Part shown: in pieces, positions 51,033 through 59,838 of the stretch
Layout: the number at the start of each line of letters is the position of its first letter
Position numbering within the stretch: position 1 is the first letter of the stretch
From: JABDPF01 sp037384065
GTDB taxonomy: Bacteria > Pseudomonadota > Gammaproteobacteria > Xanthomonadales > SZUA-36
Reading direction: 5' to 3'
Length of the DNA: 64,000 nucleotides
NCBI GenBank assembly: GCA_037384065.1
Contig: JARROJ010000001.1
Span: 1-64,000, forward strand
Notes under the pieces: model-generated
The model's database searches: none
Told to the model about the DNA's origin: nothing
Seen by the model: only the letters and a program-made list of their open reading frames with translations
Made by a program: the position numbers and the translations under genes

Positions 51033-52202
51033 TCAGAGCACGCGCAACCGTTTCACGCCCTCGACGGCCGCGATCGCCTCGACCACCTCGGCGGTCAACT
51101 CGGTCCCGACGTCGATGATGTTGTAGGCCATCTCGTTGCGGCTCTTGTTGACCATGTCGATGACGTTGATGTCGCGATCGGCCAGCACCGAAAGCACGTG
51201 GCCGAGCACGCGCGGCACGTTCTCGTTGGCGAAGGTGAAGCGATGGCCGCCGTTGCGCGACATGCGCGTCCGGGGAAAGTTGACCGAATTGACGACGTTG
51301 CCGTTTTCAAGAAAATCCATCAACTGGTCGGCGGCCATGACGGAGCAGTTTTCCTCGGCTTCCGCCGTGCTCGCGCCCAGGTGCGGAAACAGCAGGCAAT
51401 CCTCGCGGCCAAGCAACGCCGGCACCGGAAAATCGGTGATGTAGCCGCCCAGGCGCCCGTCGTCCAGCGCCGCGACCACGGCCTCGACGTCCACCACGGC
51501 CTCGCGCGCGAAGTTCAGCAGCCGCGCGCCGGGCTTGAAGCGCAGCAGCGTGCTCGAGTTGATCAGGTCACGCGTGGCGTCCATCGCCGGGACATGCAGC
51601 GTGACGAAATCCGATTCCCGTAACAGCGCGTCGAGGCTCTCCATGCGCTGTACCTGGCTCGACAGGCGCCAGGCCGCCTCGACCGAGAGGGCCGGGTCGA
51701 ATCCGACCACGCGCATGCCCATGTTCAGCGCCGCGTTGGCGACCAGCGAGCCGATGGCGCCCAAACCGATCACGCCCAGCGTGCGGCCGGCGATCTCGCT
51801 GCCGCCGAACTGCTTTTTCTCCTTCTCGAGTTGCTTCGCCATCGTTTCCGCATCGTCGAACTCCGTCATCTGCTGCACCCGGTTGATGCCGTCGACGATC
51901 CGGCGCGAACCCAGCAGCAGCGCGGCCGTGACCAGTTCCTTGACCGCGTTGGCGTTGGCGCCCGGCGTGTTGAAGACGACGATGCCCCGGGCGGTGTATT
52001 CCTCCACCGGAATATTGTTGACGCCCGCGCCGGCGCGGGCCACCGCCATGACGCTGGACGGGACGGGTTCGCCGTGCAGCTTGTGGCTGCGGAGGATCAG
52101 GGCGTCCGGATTGTCGATCTCCGGGGCGACGTGGTAACGGTCCAGCGGGAACCGGCTCAGGCCGATGTCGGAAATGACGTTATACGTGCGAATCTTGTAC
52201 AT
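51033..52202 (-). CDS. serA: D-3-phosphoglycerate dehydrogenase
   Basis: This 389-residue enzyme catalyses the first step of serine synthesis, 3-phosphoglycerate to 3-phosphohydroxypyruvate. Motifs visible are the NAD-binding GLGAIGS near residue 148, an Arg in LNFAREAVVD and a His in FPHLGASTAEAEEN. A C-terminal ACT-type domain (about 318-389) may sense serine. The short form, without the extra domain of E. coli-like long PGDH, matches the length. serC ends 7 nt upstream. Confidence 0.95.
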   Translation of the reverse strand: MYKIRTYNVISDIGLSRFPLDRYHVAPEIDNPDALILRSHKLHGEPVPSSVMAVARAGAGVNNIPVEEYTARGIVVFNTPGANANAVKELVTAALLLGSRRIVDGINRVQQMTEFDDAETMAKQLEKEKKQFGGSEIAGRTLGVIGLGAIGSLVANAALNMGMRVVGFDPALSVEAAWRLSSQVQRMESLDALLRESDFVTLHVPAMDATRDLINSSTLLRFKPGARLLNFAREAVVDVEAVVAALDDGRLGGYITDFPVPALLGREDCLLFPHLGASTAEAEENCSVMAADQLMDFLENGNVVNSVNFPRTRMSRNGGHRFTFANENVPRVLGHVLSVLADRDINVIDMVNKSRNEMAYNIIDVGTELTAEVVEAIAAVEGVKRLRVL

Positions 52203-52209
52203 GGTTCGA

Positions 52210-53328
52210 TCAACCTTCCTTCACTTCTTGGTAAGCCCATTCGATCCAGGGCATCAATCGTTCTACATCGGACGGCTCGACGGTCGCCCCGCACCAGATG
52301 CGCAGGCCCGCGGGCGCGTCCCGGTAGGCCCCGATATCGTGCGCCACACCCTCGCCGTCCAGCAACGCGACCAGGGTCTTGACCCGCTCGGGCGCGAGGT
52401 CCACGGACAGGCAGACGCTGGTGCTGGAGCGCTGCGCCGCGTCACGGGCGAGAAAGCGGATCCAGTCGTGTCGTTCCACGAAGTCGCTGATGATCGCCAG
52501 GCTGCTGCGCGAACGGGCGATCGCCGCGTCGACGCCGCCGATCGAGCGGATCCAGGCCAGCGCGTCGAGGTAATCCGCCACGCACAGCATCGACGGCGTG
52601 TTGATGGTGGCGCCGCGAAAAATGCCTTCGATCAGCTTGCCGCCCTTGGTCAGGCGGAAAATCTTCGGCAGCGGCCAGGGCGGCTGGTACTGTTCGAGTC
52701 GCTCCACGGCGCGCGGCGACAGGATCAGCATCCCGTGTGCGCCCTCGCCGCCCAGGACCTTCTGCCAGCTGTAGGTGACGACGTCCAGCTTGTCCCACGG
52801 CAGCGCCATCGCGAACACGGCCGACGTGGCGTCACAGATCGTCAGGCCGCCCCGGTCCGCGCTGATCCAGTCGCCATCCGGAACGCGGACGCCGGACGTC
52901 GTGCCGTTCCAGGTGAACACGATGTCGTGCTCCGGGTTCGCCTGCGCCAGGTCCGGCAGTTCGCCGTAGTCGGCGGTGTAGGTGTTCACGTCGTCCAGCC
53001 GCAGCTGCTGGGTGACGTCCACCAGCCAGCCGGTGCCGAACGACTCCCAGGCGAACACGTCGACCGGACGCGGGCCGAGCAGCGACCACAGCGCCATTTC
53101 GACGGCGCCGGTATCGGAGGCCGGCACCACGCCCACCCGGTACCCGTCCGGCAGGTTCAGCACTTCGGCGGTCTCGTCGCAGACGCGGGCCAGCACGCCC
53201 TTGCCGAGCGCCGAGCGGTGCGAACGACCCAGGGTTTCGAGCGCCAGCCGGCTGACGTCGTACCCCGGCCGCTTGCTGCACGGGCCGGACGAAAAGTTGG
53301 GATTGACCGGTTTGACAACAGGTTTCAT
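52210..53328 (-). CDS. serC: Phosphoserine aminotransferase
   Basis: This 372-residue PLP enzyme matches the SerC subtype that begins KPVNPNFSSGPCSKRPGY. The catalytic Lys lies in YSWQKVLGGEGAHGML, and FTWNGTTSGVR and DATSAVFAM are other family landmarks. It converts 3-phosphohydroxypyruvate and glutamate to phosphoserine and 2-oxoglutarate. It precedes serA by 7 nt. It belongs to the more divergent SerC group rather than the E. coli one. Confidence 0.93.
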   Translation of the reverse strand: MKPVVKPVNPNFSSGPCSKRPGYDVSRLALETLGRSHRSALGKGVLARVCDETAEVLNLPDGYRVGVVPASDTGAVEMALWSLLGPRPVDVFAWESFGTGWLVDVTQQLRLDDVNTYTADYGELPDLAQANPEHDIVFTWNGTTSGVRVPDGDWISADRGGLTICDATSAVFAMALPWDKLDVVTYSWQKVLGGEGAHGMLILSPRAVERLEQYQPPWPLPKIFRLTKGGKLIEGIFRGATINTPSMLCVADYLDALAWIRSIGGVDAAIARSRSSLAIISDFVERHDWIRFLARDAAQRSSTSVCLSVDLAPERVKTLVALLDGEGVAHDIGAYRDAPAGLRIWCGATVEPSDVERLMPWIEWAYQEVKEG

Positions 53329-53500
53329 CGAATCCTCTCCGGGGATGGTTCGGGCCCTGGCGGGCGCATTTTTCGAAGTCGCCTAGTGTCACCCAAACCG
53401 GCCCGGAAAACCACCCGTCACCCGGACCGGATTGACCCAGGTCCCGCGCATCCGGGCGGCGCACGGAACTCCGGCCGCGGCGACGGCTCAAACCAGAAGG

Positions 53501-54637
53501 ATGACACCTCGCGTGACACAACGGCGCGTCGGGCGGCACCTGGCCGCGGCGGCCGCGTGCGCGCTGCTCGCGTCCTGCGCCACGCTGGACTTCGAACCGC
53601 CGCCCGTGCCTCCGCTCGAAGGCCACGCGCGGTTCGATATCGAGCGCATCGAGCCACTGGCCCTGTCCACGGAGATGAAACAGTTCGTGGCCGCCCGCCT
53701 GGGCGGCGCCACGCGCGACCCGGAGCGTGCCTGGCGCATGGCGTACGCCATGCTGGACCCCTGGATGTTTCCGTTCGAGTACGACCCGCGGGTCACATTG
53801 ACGGCCCGCGAGGCGTTCCGCACCCGTCGCGGGAACTGCCTGACCTTTTCCAACCTGTTCATCGCGATGGCCCGCGAGGCCGGCATGGAGGCCTGGTACC
53901 GGGCGGTGGAAATTCCGCCCGAGTGGAGCAGCGTGGACGACACGCTGCTGGTGAGCATGCACGTCAATGCGGCGATCCGGGACCGCGGCGACGTCTACGT
54001 AATCGACGTCAGCCGGCGCCTCGATAAACCGGGCGACCGGGTCCGCACGCTCAGCGACCGGGAAGCCGAAGCCCAGTTCTACAACAACCTCGGCGCGGAC
54101 GCGCTGGTCGCCGGGGAGCTCGGGCTGGCGCACGCGTATTTCCGCAAGGCGGTGGAGACCGACCCCCGGCGCGCCTACGTGTGGTCGAACCTCGGCGTGG
54201 TCCTGCGCCGCAACGGCCAGACGACCGATGCGATGCGGGCGTATGAAACCGCGCTGCAACTGGACCCCGACAGCGCGGTCGCCCTGAACAACCTGTACAC
54301 GATCTACGACGAGGACGGCATGACCGCTCAGGCGGCAAAACTCGAAGCCCGGGTCGAGCGTAACCGGCGGCGCAACCCGTACTACCTGCACCACCTGGCC
54401 GAGCTGTCCGCCGAGCAGCGTGACTGGGCGGAAGCGATCGCGTACAGCCGCCGCGCCATCGACCTCAAGGAGGACGAGTACCGCTTCCACTACACGCTGG
54501 CGCAGATGCAGTTCCAGGCGGGCGACGTCGCCGCGGCGCGTTCGAACCTGGCGGTCGCCCGGCTCCTCGCACCGCCGAGCGTCGATCCGGACGCACTGAC
54601 GTTGCCGGGCGAACTGCCCCGCCCGAGCGAGGGCTGA
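53501..54637 (+). CDS. Lipoprotein with transglutaminase-like and TPR domains
   Basis: This 378-residue protein has a signal with lipobox ACALLASCATL. It then has a transglutaminase-like domain with the core RRGNCLTFSNLFIAMAREAG (Cys near residue 115) and MHVNAAIRDRGDVYVIDVS, with a His and an Asp in the expected order. Several TPR repeats follow from about residue 205 (AQFYNNLGADALVAGELGLAHAYFRKAVETDP, AYVWSNLGVVLRRNG). The start ATG at 53501, with AGAAGG just before it, is preferred to an upstream one at 53432. The protein could act in envelope peptide or protein processing. Confidence 0.82.
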   Translation: MTPRVTQRRVGRHLAAAAACALLASCATLDFEPPPVPPLEGHARFDIERIEPLALSTEMKQFVAARLGGATRDPERAWRMAYAMLDPWMFPFEYDPRVTLTAREAFRTRRGNCLTFSNLFIAMAREAGMEAWYRAVEIPPEWSSVDDTLLVSMHVNAAIRDRGDVYVIDVSRRLDKPGDRVRTLSDREAEAQFYNNLGADALVAGELGLAHAYFRKAVETDPRRAYVWSNLGVVLRRNGQTTDAMRAYETALQLDPDSAVALNNLYTIYDEDGMTAQAAKLEARVERNRRRNPYYLHHLAELSAEQRDWAEAIAYSRRAIDLKEDEYRFHYTLAQMQFQAGDVAAARSNLAVARLLAPPSVDPDALTLPGELPRPSEG

Positions 54638-54649
54638 CGCGCGCCGGTC

Positions 54650-55870
54650 TCAGCCGGCCATCGACTCCAGCACCGACTCCATTCGCTCGAACACGATCGC
54701 CATCTCGCGCTCGTCGGGCAGGGTCGTCAGGCGGAAGTGGTCGGCATACGGCACGTTGAAGCTGCTGCCGGGGGCGATCAGCACGTGCTTTTTCTCCAGC
54801 AATTCGAGCGCGAACGCCTGGTCGTTGAAGTCCGGGATGCGCGAGGTGTCGACGCGCGGAAAGGCGTACATCGCGCCCATCGGCACCGCCAGGTCGAGAA
54901 ATGCGCTGGCGGCGCAGCCCTCGATCACCGCCTGCCGCGACTGGTAAAGACGGCCGCCGGGCTGGGTCAGGCTGCGAATGCTCTGGTGACCGCCGAGCGC
55001 CGTCTGCACCGCCCATTGACCCGGCACATTGGCGCACAAGCGCAGCGAGGTCAGCAATTCGACCGCGTGCAGGTACTCCGTGGCGTTCTCGCGTTCGCCG
55101 CTGAACGTGACCCAGCCGACGCGGTAACCGCAGGCCCGGTAGATCTTCGACAGGCCGTTGAACGTCGCGCACAGCGTATCGTGCACCAGGGTCGCCATCG
55201 GCACGTGCTCGGCGTCCCCGTACAGCATCTGGTCGTAGATTTCGTCGGAAAACACGATCAACTGGTGCTCCTCGGCCAGCGCCGCGAGCTCCTGCAACAA
55301 CGCCCGGCTGTACACGACCCCGGTGGGGTTGTTCGGGTTGATCAGCACCAGCCCGCGAGTCCGCGCGGTGATCAAACCGCGTATCTCGTCGGGATCGGGC
55401 TGAAAGCCGTTCTCCGGACGGCAGGCGTAGTAGACCGGTTTGCCGTGGTTGAGCGACACGGATGCGCTCCACAGGGGGTAGTCCGGGCTCGGCACGAGGA
55501 TTTCGTCGCCACTGTTGAGCAGCGCCCGCAGCACGAAGTCGATGCATTCGCTGACCCCGTTGCCGATGAACACATCGTCTGCGGTCACGTCGAGCACACC
55601 GCGGTCCTGCTGCTGCATCACGACCGCTTCGCGGGCCGGAAAAATACCCTTCTGGTGGCAGTACGCTTCGCTTTGCGCCAGGTTTTCGATCATCGCCAGC
55701 CGCATGGTTTCGGGCGTGCGGTAACCGAACAGGCCCGGGTTGCCGATGTTCAGGGAGATGATCTCGTACCCCTGCCGTTCCAGCTCCATGGCCTTGTGGG
55801 CGAGTTCACCGCGGATTTCGTAACGCACCCCGCCGAGAATGGCGTTGGTGGCGATCGGTTGCTTCTGCAT
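54650..55870 (-). CDS. alaA: Alanine/aspartate-type aminotransferase, AlaA-like
   Basis: This 406-residue class I PLP aminotransferase has the family landmarks PSPDYPLWSASVSL, INPNNPTGVVY, IVFSDEIYDQMLY and the catalytic Lys in FNGLSKIYRACGYRVGW. The opening QKQPIATNAILGGVRYEIRGELAHKA matches AlaA, which interconverts alanine and pyruvate with glutamate/2-oxoglutarate. The start is ATG 55870; an upstream start at 55906 would add 12 residues. It is divergent from the cysteine synthase leader. Confidence 0.9.
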   Translation of the reverse strand: MQKQPIATNAILGGVRYEIRGELAHKAMELERQGYEIISLNIGNPGLFGYRTPETMRLAMIENLAQSEAYCHQKGIFPAREAVVMQQQDRGVLDVTADDVFIGNGVSECIDFVLRALLNSGDEILVPSPDYPLWSASVSLNHGKPVYYACRPENGFQPDPDEIRGLITARTRGLVLINPNNPTGVVYSRALLQELAALAEEHQLIVFSDEIYDQMLYGDAEHVPMATLVHDTLCATFNGLSKIYRACGYRVGWVTFSGERENATEYLHAVELLTSLRLCANVPGQWAVQTALGGHQSIRSLTQPGGRLYQSRQAVIEGCAASAFLDLAVPMGAMYAFPRVDTSRIPDFNDQAFALELLEKKHVLIAPGSSFNVPYADHFRLTTLPDEREMAIVFERMESVLESMAG

Positions 55871-55910
55871 GGCGCTGCACCTCCGGTATCTGCTGAGCAT
55901 ACACAAACCG

Positions 55911-55940
55911 TTGACACCCGCAATTGACCCAAGCTAGGCT
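55911..55940 (+). promoter_or_regulatory. Promoter of the Cys-rich leader ORF
   Basis: TTGACA (55911-55916) is a perfect -35 box, followed after 18 nt by TAGGCT (55935-55940) as a weak -10. The expected transcription start is near 55946-55948, which coincides with the ATG of the leader ORF at 55947. If so, the leader mRNA is leaderless. Confidence 0.5.
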
Positions 55941-55946
55941 CGATGC

Positions 55947-56036
55947 ATGATCCGCACCGTGCATGTTCCCTGTATGACGAACCGCTGCGGCACCGGTATG
56001 TGCCGCCGGCGCCCGTGCGGTTCCTGTCCCTGCTGA
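55947..56036 (+). CDS. Cys-rich leader peptide ORF, candidate cysteine attenuator
   Basis: A 29-codon ORF begins with ATG at the predicted transcription start and ends with TGA. It has six Cys, at codons 9, 14, 19, 24, 27 and 29, the last three in CGSCPC directly before the stop. Its position just upstream (130 nt) of a cysteine synthase-family gene is the arrangement of known cysteine-responsive polycysteine leader ORFs described in mycobacteria. Low cysteinyl-tRNA would stall ribosomes near the stop. A competing frame (55943-56053) is less well supported. It is too short for homology to be checked by eye. Confidence 0.5.
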   Translation: MIRTVHVPCMTNRCGTGMCRRRPCGSCPC

Positions 56037-56053
56037 CCCCCTCGAACTCATAG

Positions 56054-56108
56054 GACCGGACACCGCCACGGAGCCCCGGGGCGAAACCTTTTCGGCCCTG
56101 CCCCGGTC
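56054..56108 (+). promoter_or_regulatory. Candidate attenuator region with alternative stems
   Basis: CCGGGGC (56076-56082) can pair with GCCCCGG (56100-56106). GACCGG (56054-56059) can instead pair with CCGGTC (56103-56108), which shares bases with the first stem, so the two are mutually exclusive. This suits switching between structures as ribosomes stall in the leader ORF. The region lies between the leader stop and the cysteine synthase gene and has no long T-run, so control may be through the ribosome binding site rather than termination. Confidence 0.35.
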
Positions 56109-56165
56109 TGTTCAAAAAGCACCGGATAAAAACGACCCTGAAAAACACGACTGGAGAGCCACACG

Positions 56166-57176
56166 ATGAAGAACCCGAGTAACGTCGAGTCCATCGATAC
56201 GGGAACGCGCCCGGAAGACCGGCCGCCGACCCGTGTTTACGACAACGTCGCCGATCTCGTCGCCGACCCGGACAACCCCACCCCGATGATCCGCCTGAGC
56301 CGGCGCTTCACCGGGCTCGACGCGTTCGAGCTCTACGTCAAACTGGAGCGCAACAACCCGTTCGGCTCCATCAAGGACCGCACCGCGCTGTACCTGCTCA
56401 ACGGGCTCGACATCCGCGAGGGCCAGGTGCTGGCCGAGCCGACCGCCGGCAACACCGGGATCGCGCTGGCCGCGCTGGCGAACGCGCGCGGCACGCCGAT
56501 CGAACTGGCCCTGCCCGACGGCACGCCGGAGGAGAAAAAGGCCCTGTTGCGTTTCCTCGGCGCGGGCCTGCTCGAAGTCGAGGACGACCTGTGCCCGCTG
56601 TTTCCGACCGAGGGCGCGCGCGGAGTCGTGAAGAGCCTCGTCGAGAGCGCGGCTTACGACGGCAAGTACGTCAGCCCGAACCAGTACGAGAACGAACTGA
56701 ACGTCGAGGCCCACTACCGGACGACCGGCCCGGAAATCTGGAACCAGACCGGCGGCCGGGTCGAATGGTTTTTCGCCGCCTTCGGCACCTGCGGCACGAT
56801 CACCGGCGTCGGCCGGTACCTCAAGGAGCGCAACCCGAACGTGCGCATCATCGGCATCGAACCGGCGTCACGCCAGCATCGCCTGTCGGGTATCAAGCGG
56901 ATTTCCGACCTGCCCGAGGAGCACCGGCCCAAGATCCTGGACTACGCCCTGCTCGACGACATCATCGAGGTAAGCGACGAGGATGCCTTCGGCACCGGGA
57001 TCGAACTGGCCCGGACCGAGGGCCTGATGGTGGGGCCGACGACCGGCGCCCTGCTGCACGCAGCGCGCATCACCGGCGCGGACGCCCGCGGCACGGCGGT
57101 CGTGATTTCACCGGACGACGCCGGCAAGTACATCAGCAGCTACGCGGCGTACCTCGCCGCTCAGGACGCGGACTGA
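56166..57176 (+). CDS. Cysteine synthase / PLP-dependent beta-synthase family protein
   Basis: This 336-residue fold-type II PLP enzyme has the catalytic Lys in NPFGSIKDRTAL near residue 70, the substrate-loop TAGNTGIALA and the phosphate-binding GTCGTITGVGRYL. It resembles CysK/CysM and O-phosphoserine or O-acetylserine sulfhydrylases, but exact substrate cannot be read. It may also be a cystathionine beta-synthase-like enzyme. The upstream Cys-rich leader and the nearby serine genes support cysteine synthesis. The GGAG before ATG 56166 is at 9 nt. It overlaps the convergent neighbour by 16 nt. Confidence 0.85.
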   Translation: MKNPSNVESIDTGTRPEDRPPTRVYDNVADLVADPDNPTPMIRLSRRFTGLDAFELYVKLERNNPFGSIKDRTALYLLNGLDIREGQVLAEPTAGNTGIALAALANARGTPIELALPDGTPEEKKALLRFLGAGLLEVEDDLCPLFPTEGARGVVKSLVESAAYDGKYVSPNQYENELNVEAHYRTTGPEIWNQTGGRVEWFFAAFGTCGTITGVGRYLKERNPNVRIIGIEPASRQHRLSGIKRISDLPEEHRPKILDYALLDDIIEVSDEDAFGTGIELARTEGLMVGPTTGALLHAARITGADARGTAVVISPDDAGKYISSYAAYLAAQDAD

Positions 57177-58420
57177 AGCGCGTCCAGCACCCGCAACAGG
57201 AATTCATGGCCGGTCTGCCGCGGCAGGTTGCCGTCGCGGCAGGCCGACTCGCCGAACGACACCACAGCGCCGTCGCGCGCCCGGGTGGGGTCATGGATCA
57301 GCACCGGCACCGGGTCGTCGGTGTGTGCGCCGGTGTTGCTGTCCGTCGAGTGATCGGCCGCCAGGGCGAACAGCGCGTCACTGCCGTCGAGGGCGCCGAG
57401 CGCGCGGTCCACGCGCTCGATGAAGGCTTTCTTTCCTTCCGGCTGGAAATCGTGCGAGAACAGGTCCGGCGCCTTGATGTGCACGAAAACCAATGCGTGC
57501 TCGTCCAGCGCCGCGCGCGTGGCCGCCAATTTACCCTCGACGTCGGTGTCCGCCGAGGCCGTGAACTCGCGGCGCGTCACGGTCGCCAAACCGAACATCC
57601 GCGCCAGTCCGAGCACCGTATTGCACCCCGCCACCAGGGCCGCATCGACGCCGCGGTCGCGCAGCAGCGGATCAAACGCCGAGAAGGCCCCGGCGCCACG
57701 GGTGATTACGGCGGTTGCCGGCAGCTTGCCTTGCGCCTGCCGGCGAACATTGACGGGGTGCGCGCGTAAGCGCTCATACGTCCGCTCGATGAAGGTATTG
57801 ACCTTGGCGGCGGTCCGTTCCGCGTCGGCGGCCAACGCCGCGCACGGCCGCAGCCAGTCGGGCGCATGCCGATCACCGGGGTCGGTGTCGCTGACCGCGG
57901 CGACGAGGTCCGCGCCGGAAAACACCAGCGCCCCGCGGTGCTGGTCGGTCGACACGAAACGCGCCGAAACGCCGTCGCCGAGATCGATGTCCTGCAGGTC
58001 GGCGGCGAGCTCCGCGGCGTCCGCGGTGATCCGCCCGGCGCGCCGATCGACGACGTAAAAGCGGCCCTCGCGCGGCTCCAGCGTCGCCAGGTTGGCGCGA
58101 AATGCGATCTCCCCGGGTTGCAGCGTTCGCCCGGCGCCGGCCGCTTCGACCGGACCGCGGGACAGGCGCGCCGCCTGCTCCGGGCGCAGACCCAGCAGCA
58201 TGCCCACGCCGGTGTGCGTGTTCGGGATCACGCCCCGGGCGATCGGATCGACCAGGCCATACCGGCCGGCTGCCGCGAGACGGTCGAGCCGTGGCGTCGC
58301 GGCGGCCTCCAGCGGCGTTTTACCGCCGAACGCGGGCGAAGGCAGGTCGCCGAGCCCGTCGAGAATCAGAAACACGCCGCGACGGAGGGCGCCGCCCCTG
58401 TTGCCGGCCGACCCGCTCAT
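57161..58420 (-). CDS. Archaeal-type phosphoglycerate mutase-like protein (alkaline phosphatase superfamily)
   Basis: This 419-residue protein resembles archaeal-type cofactor-independent phosphoglycerate mutase (ApgM): LILDGLGDLPSP with the metal-binding Asp, GKTPLEAAATPRLDRLAA, RGPVEAAGAG, FVHIKAPDLFSHD and LAADHSTDSNTGAHTDDPVPVLI with further metal ligands. Where ApgM proteins have the nucleophile Ser in GSDT, this one has NTHT, so Thr or another residue would serve. The activity may therefore differ, for example a phosphatase on bisphosphoglycerate. The start overlaps the 2-phosphoglycerate kinase stop by 4 nt. Confidence 0.75.
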   Translation of the reverse strand: MSGSAGNRGGALRRGVFLILDGLGDLPSPAFGGKTPLEAAATPRLDRLAAAGRYGLVDPIARGVIPNTHTGVGMLLGLRPEQAARLSRGPVEAAGAGRTLQPGEIAFRANLATLEPREGRFYVVDRRAGRITADAAELAADLQDIDLGDGVSARFVSTDQHRGALVFSGADLVAAVSDTDPGDRHAPDWLRPCAALAADAERTAAKVNTFIERTYERLRAHPVNVRRQAQGKLPATAVITRGAGAFSAFDPLLRDRGVDAALVAGCNTVLGLARMFGLATVTRREFTASADTDVEGKLAATRAALDEHALVFVHIKAPDLFSHDFQPEGKKAFIERVDRALGALDGSDALFALAADHSTDSNTGAHTDDPVPVLIHDPTRARDGAVVSFGESACRDGNLPRQTGHEFLLRVLDALQSAS

Positions 58421-59673
58421 ACGCCCAGCAGGGCCGGGACCCGCTCGAACCAGTCGGCATCCTCGGCCAGTTCACCCGCGCGTTCCACCACCTCGCCGAA
58501 AACATCGCGCGGCGAACCTTCGAAGTGGCGCGAAAGCTCGTAATTGACCTGCAGGATGACCTGGTGAATGGTTTTTTCCTTCTCGGTGTTGGTGATGATC
58601 GGCACGTCGCAGCGATCGGATTCCGACAGCAGGAACGTCTGCAGGCTCCAGATCGACTCGAAGGTGTTCAGGTAGCGTTTGGCGCGGCGCTGCGGCACCT
58701 CGGCGCCCCGGCCGCGCAGGCGGCGTTTCAGTTCCTTGGACTTCAGCACCGCCAGCGTGGTGTGCACCGTGATCGCATCGGTGTCCTCGGGAAGGTTCAT
58801 CGAAATTTCCGGATGGGCGTGCACGCCCTCGAGAATGATCGGCACGGATTCCTCCACGGCCCGGTGGATCACCGCCTCGATGGCCACGGACAGCAAGCCG
58901 GCCTGGCTGTGGTAACCGTCCGCGACCAGCAGGTCGCGGTCGCGGGCGCGGACGTCCTGGATCGGCAGCACCTTCCAGGCGTTGAACGACGACGCGTGCA
59001 GCACCGGCAACAGTTTTTCGGGCAGCATCATCCGCATCACCTCGCGCAGCATGTCGGTCGACTGGATGCGCACGACGTCGAGCAGGTGAGCGACCTCGGT
59101 GGCGATGGTGCTTTTGCCCGTGCCGACGGTGCCACAGATCATCAGGATCAGCGGCCGCCCGCTGCGTTGGTACTCGGACCAGACCAGGTACCGCTTCGCG
59201 GCCTTGCGCGAGACTTCCTGTTCCAGCGCCAGGTAGGTCAGGTAGCCCAGCGTGCAGGTGTCGATCGCCGTGGCGCCCGCCGCCAGCAGGTGCTCATAGA
59301 CCAGGGACGTCGTCTGCTCGGCTTTCTCCGCCTTGACCCCGGCCGCGCGCAGGTAGCGCTCGTGCTTGCCGCGCGAAAAGGCGCTGCTGCCGCGGCTGCG
59401 ACTGGTGACGACGATGCGGCCCGGCGCCGCCAGCGGCAGCCGGTACGGTTCCAGCGCGCCGAGGTGGCCTTCTTCCTCGAGCATCTCGCAGACCCGCTGA
59501 CGGATGTCGTCGGACGAGACCTCCTCGACGTCCGCCAGCGCGTCGCGCATGTCGGACGCGAGCCGATACGCGTCGTCGAATTCGAGGCCCGCGTCGAGCA
59601 GGCTGCGGATCAGGATGCCGCGCAGAAACGGGATGCGGGTCTGGTCCTTTTCATTGTTGACGATGGTTTTCAT
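58417..59673 (-). CDS. 2-phosphoglycerate kinase with ATP-cone-like N-terminus
   Basis: This 418-residue protein has an ATP-cone-like N-terminus (RGILIRSLLDAGLEFDDAYRLASD...; about residues 15-90) and a P-loop kinase domain with GTVGTGKSTIATEVAHLL near 180. The family makes 2,3-bisphosphoglycerate from 2-phosphoglycerate and ATP, a step known for cyclic diphosphoglycerate in methanogens. Bacterial homologues are not well characterised. It is translationally coupled to the mutase-like gene and divergent from the polyphosphate gene. The second half (VAIEAVIHRAVEESVPIILEGVHAHPE) fits the family. Confidence 0.8.
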   Translation of the reverse strand: MKTIVNNEKDQTRIPFLRGILIRSLLDAGLEFDDAYRLASDMRDALADVEEVSSDDIRQRVCEMLEEEGHLGALEPYRLPLAAPGRIVVTSRSRGSSAFSRGKHERYLRAAGVKAEKAEQTTSLVYEHLLAAGATAIDTCTLGYLTYLALEQEVSRKAAKRYLVWSEYQRSGRPLILMICGTVGTGKSTIATEVAHLLDVVRIQSTDMLREVMRMMLPEKLLPVLHASSFNAWKVLPIQDVRARDRDLLVADGYHSQAGLLSVAIEAVIHRAVEESVPIILEGVHAHPEISMNLPEDTDAITVHTTLAVLKSKELKRRLRGRGAEVPQRRAKRYLNTFESIWSLQTFLLSESDRCDVPIITNTEKEKTIHQVILQVNYELSRHFEGSPRDVFGEVVERAGELAEDADWFERVPALLGV

Positions 59674-59838
59674 GCCGGGGCCGGCGCTGGGCCGCCGGCC
59701 GTTCCTCGCTTGACCTGGATCACGGAATTATCTTTGCTTCGCGGTGATCGGTGCAAGCCGGTCTGCGCGGCAGCGGATTGCGGCGTTGGATGTGGTATCG
59801 TTTGCGGCGATTCAAGCGCGCCGCACGGGAACCCCCAG

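Noticed and set aside
55943..56053. An alternative 36-codon leader ORF in another frame that begins at ATG 55943
   Set aside because: It starts upstream of the predicted transcription start and has only one Cys. The 55947 frame has six Cys and suits the cysteine synthase context better. It is not fully excluded.
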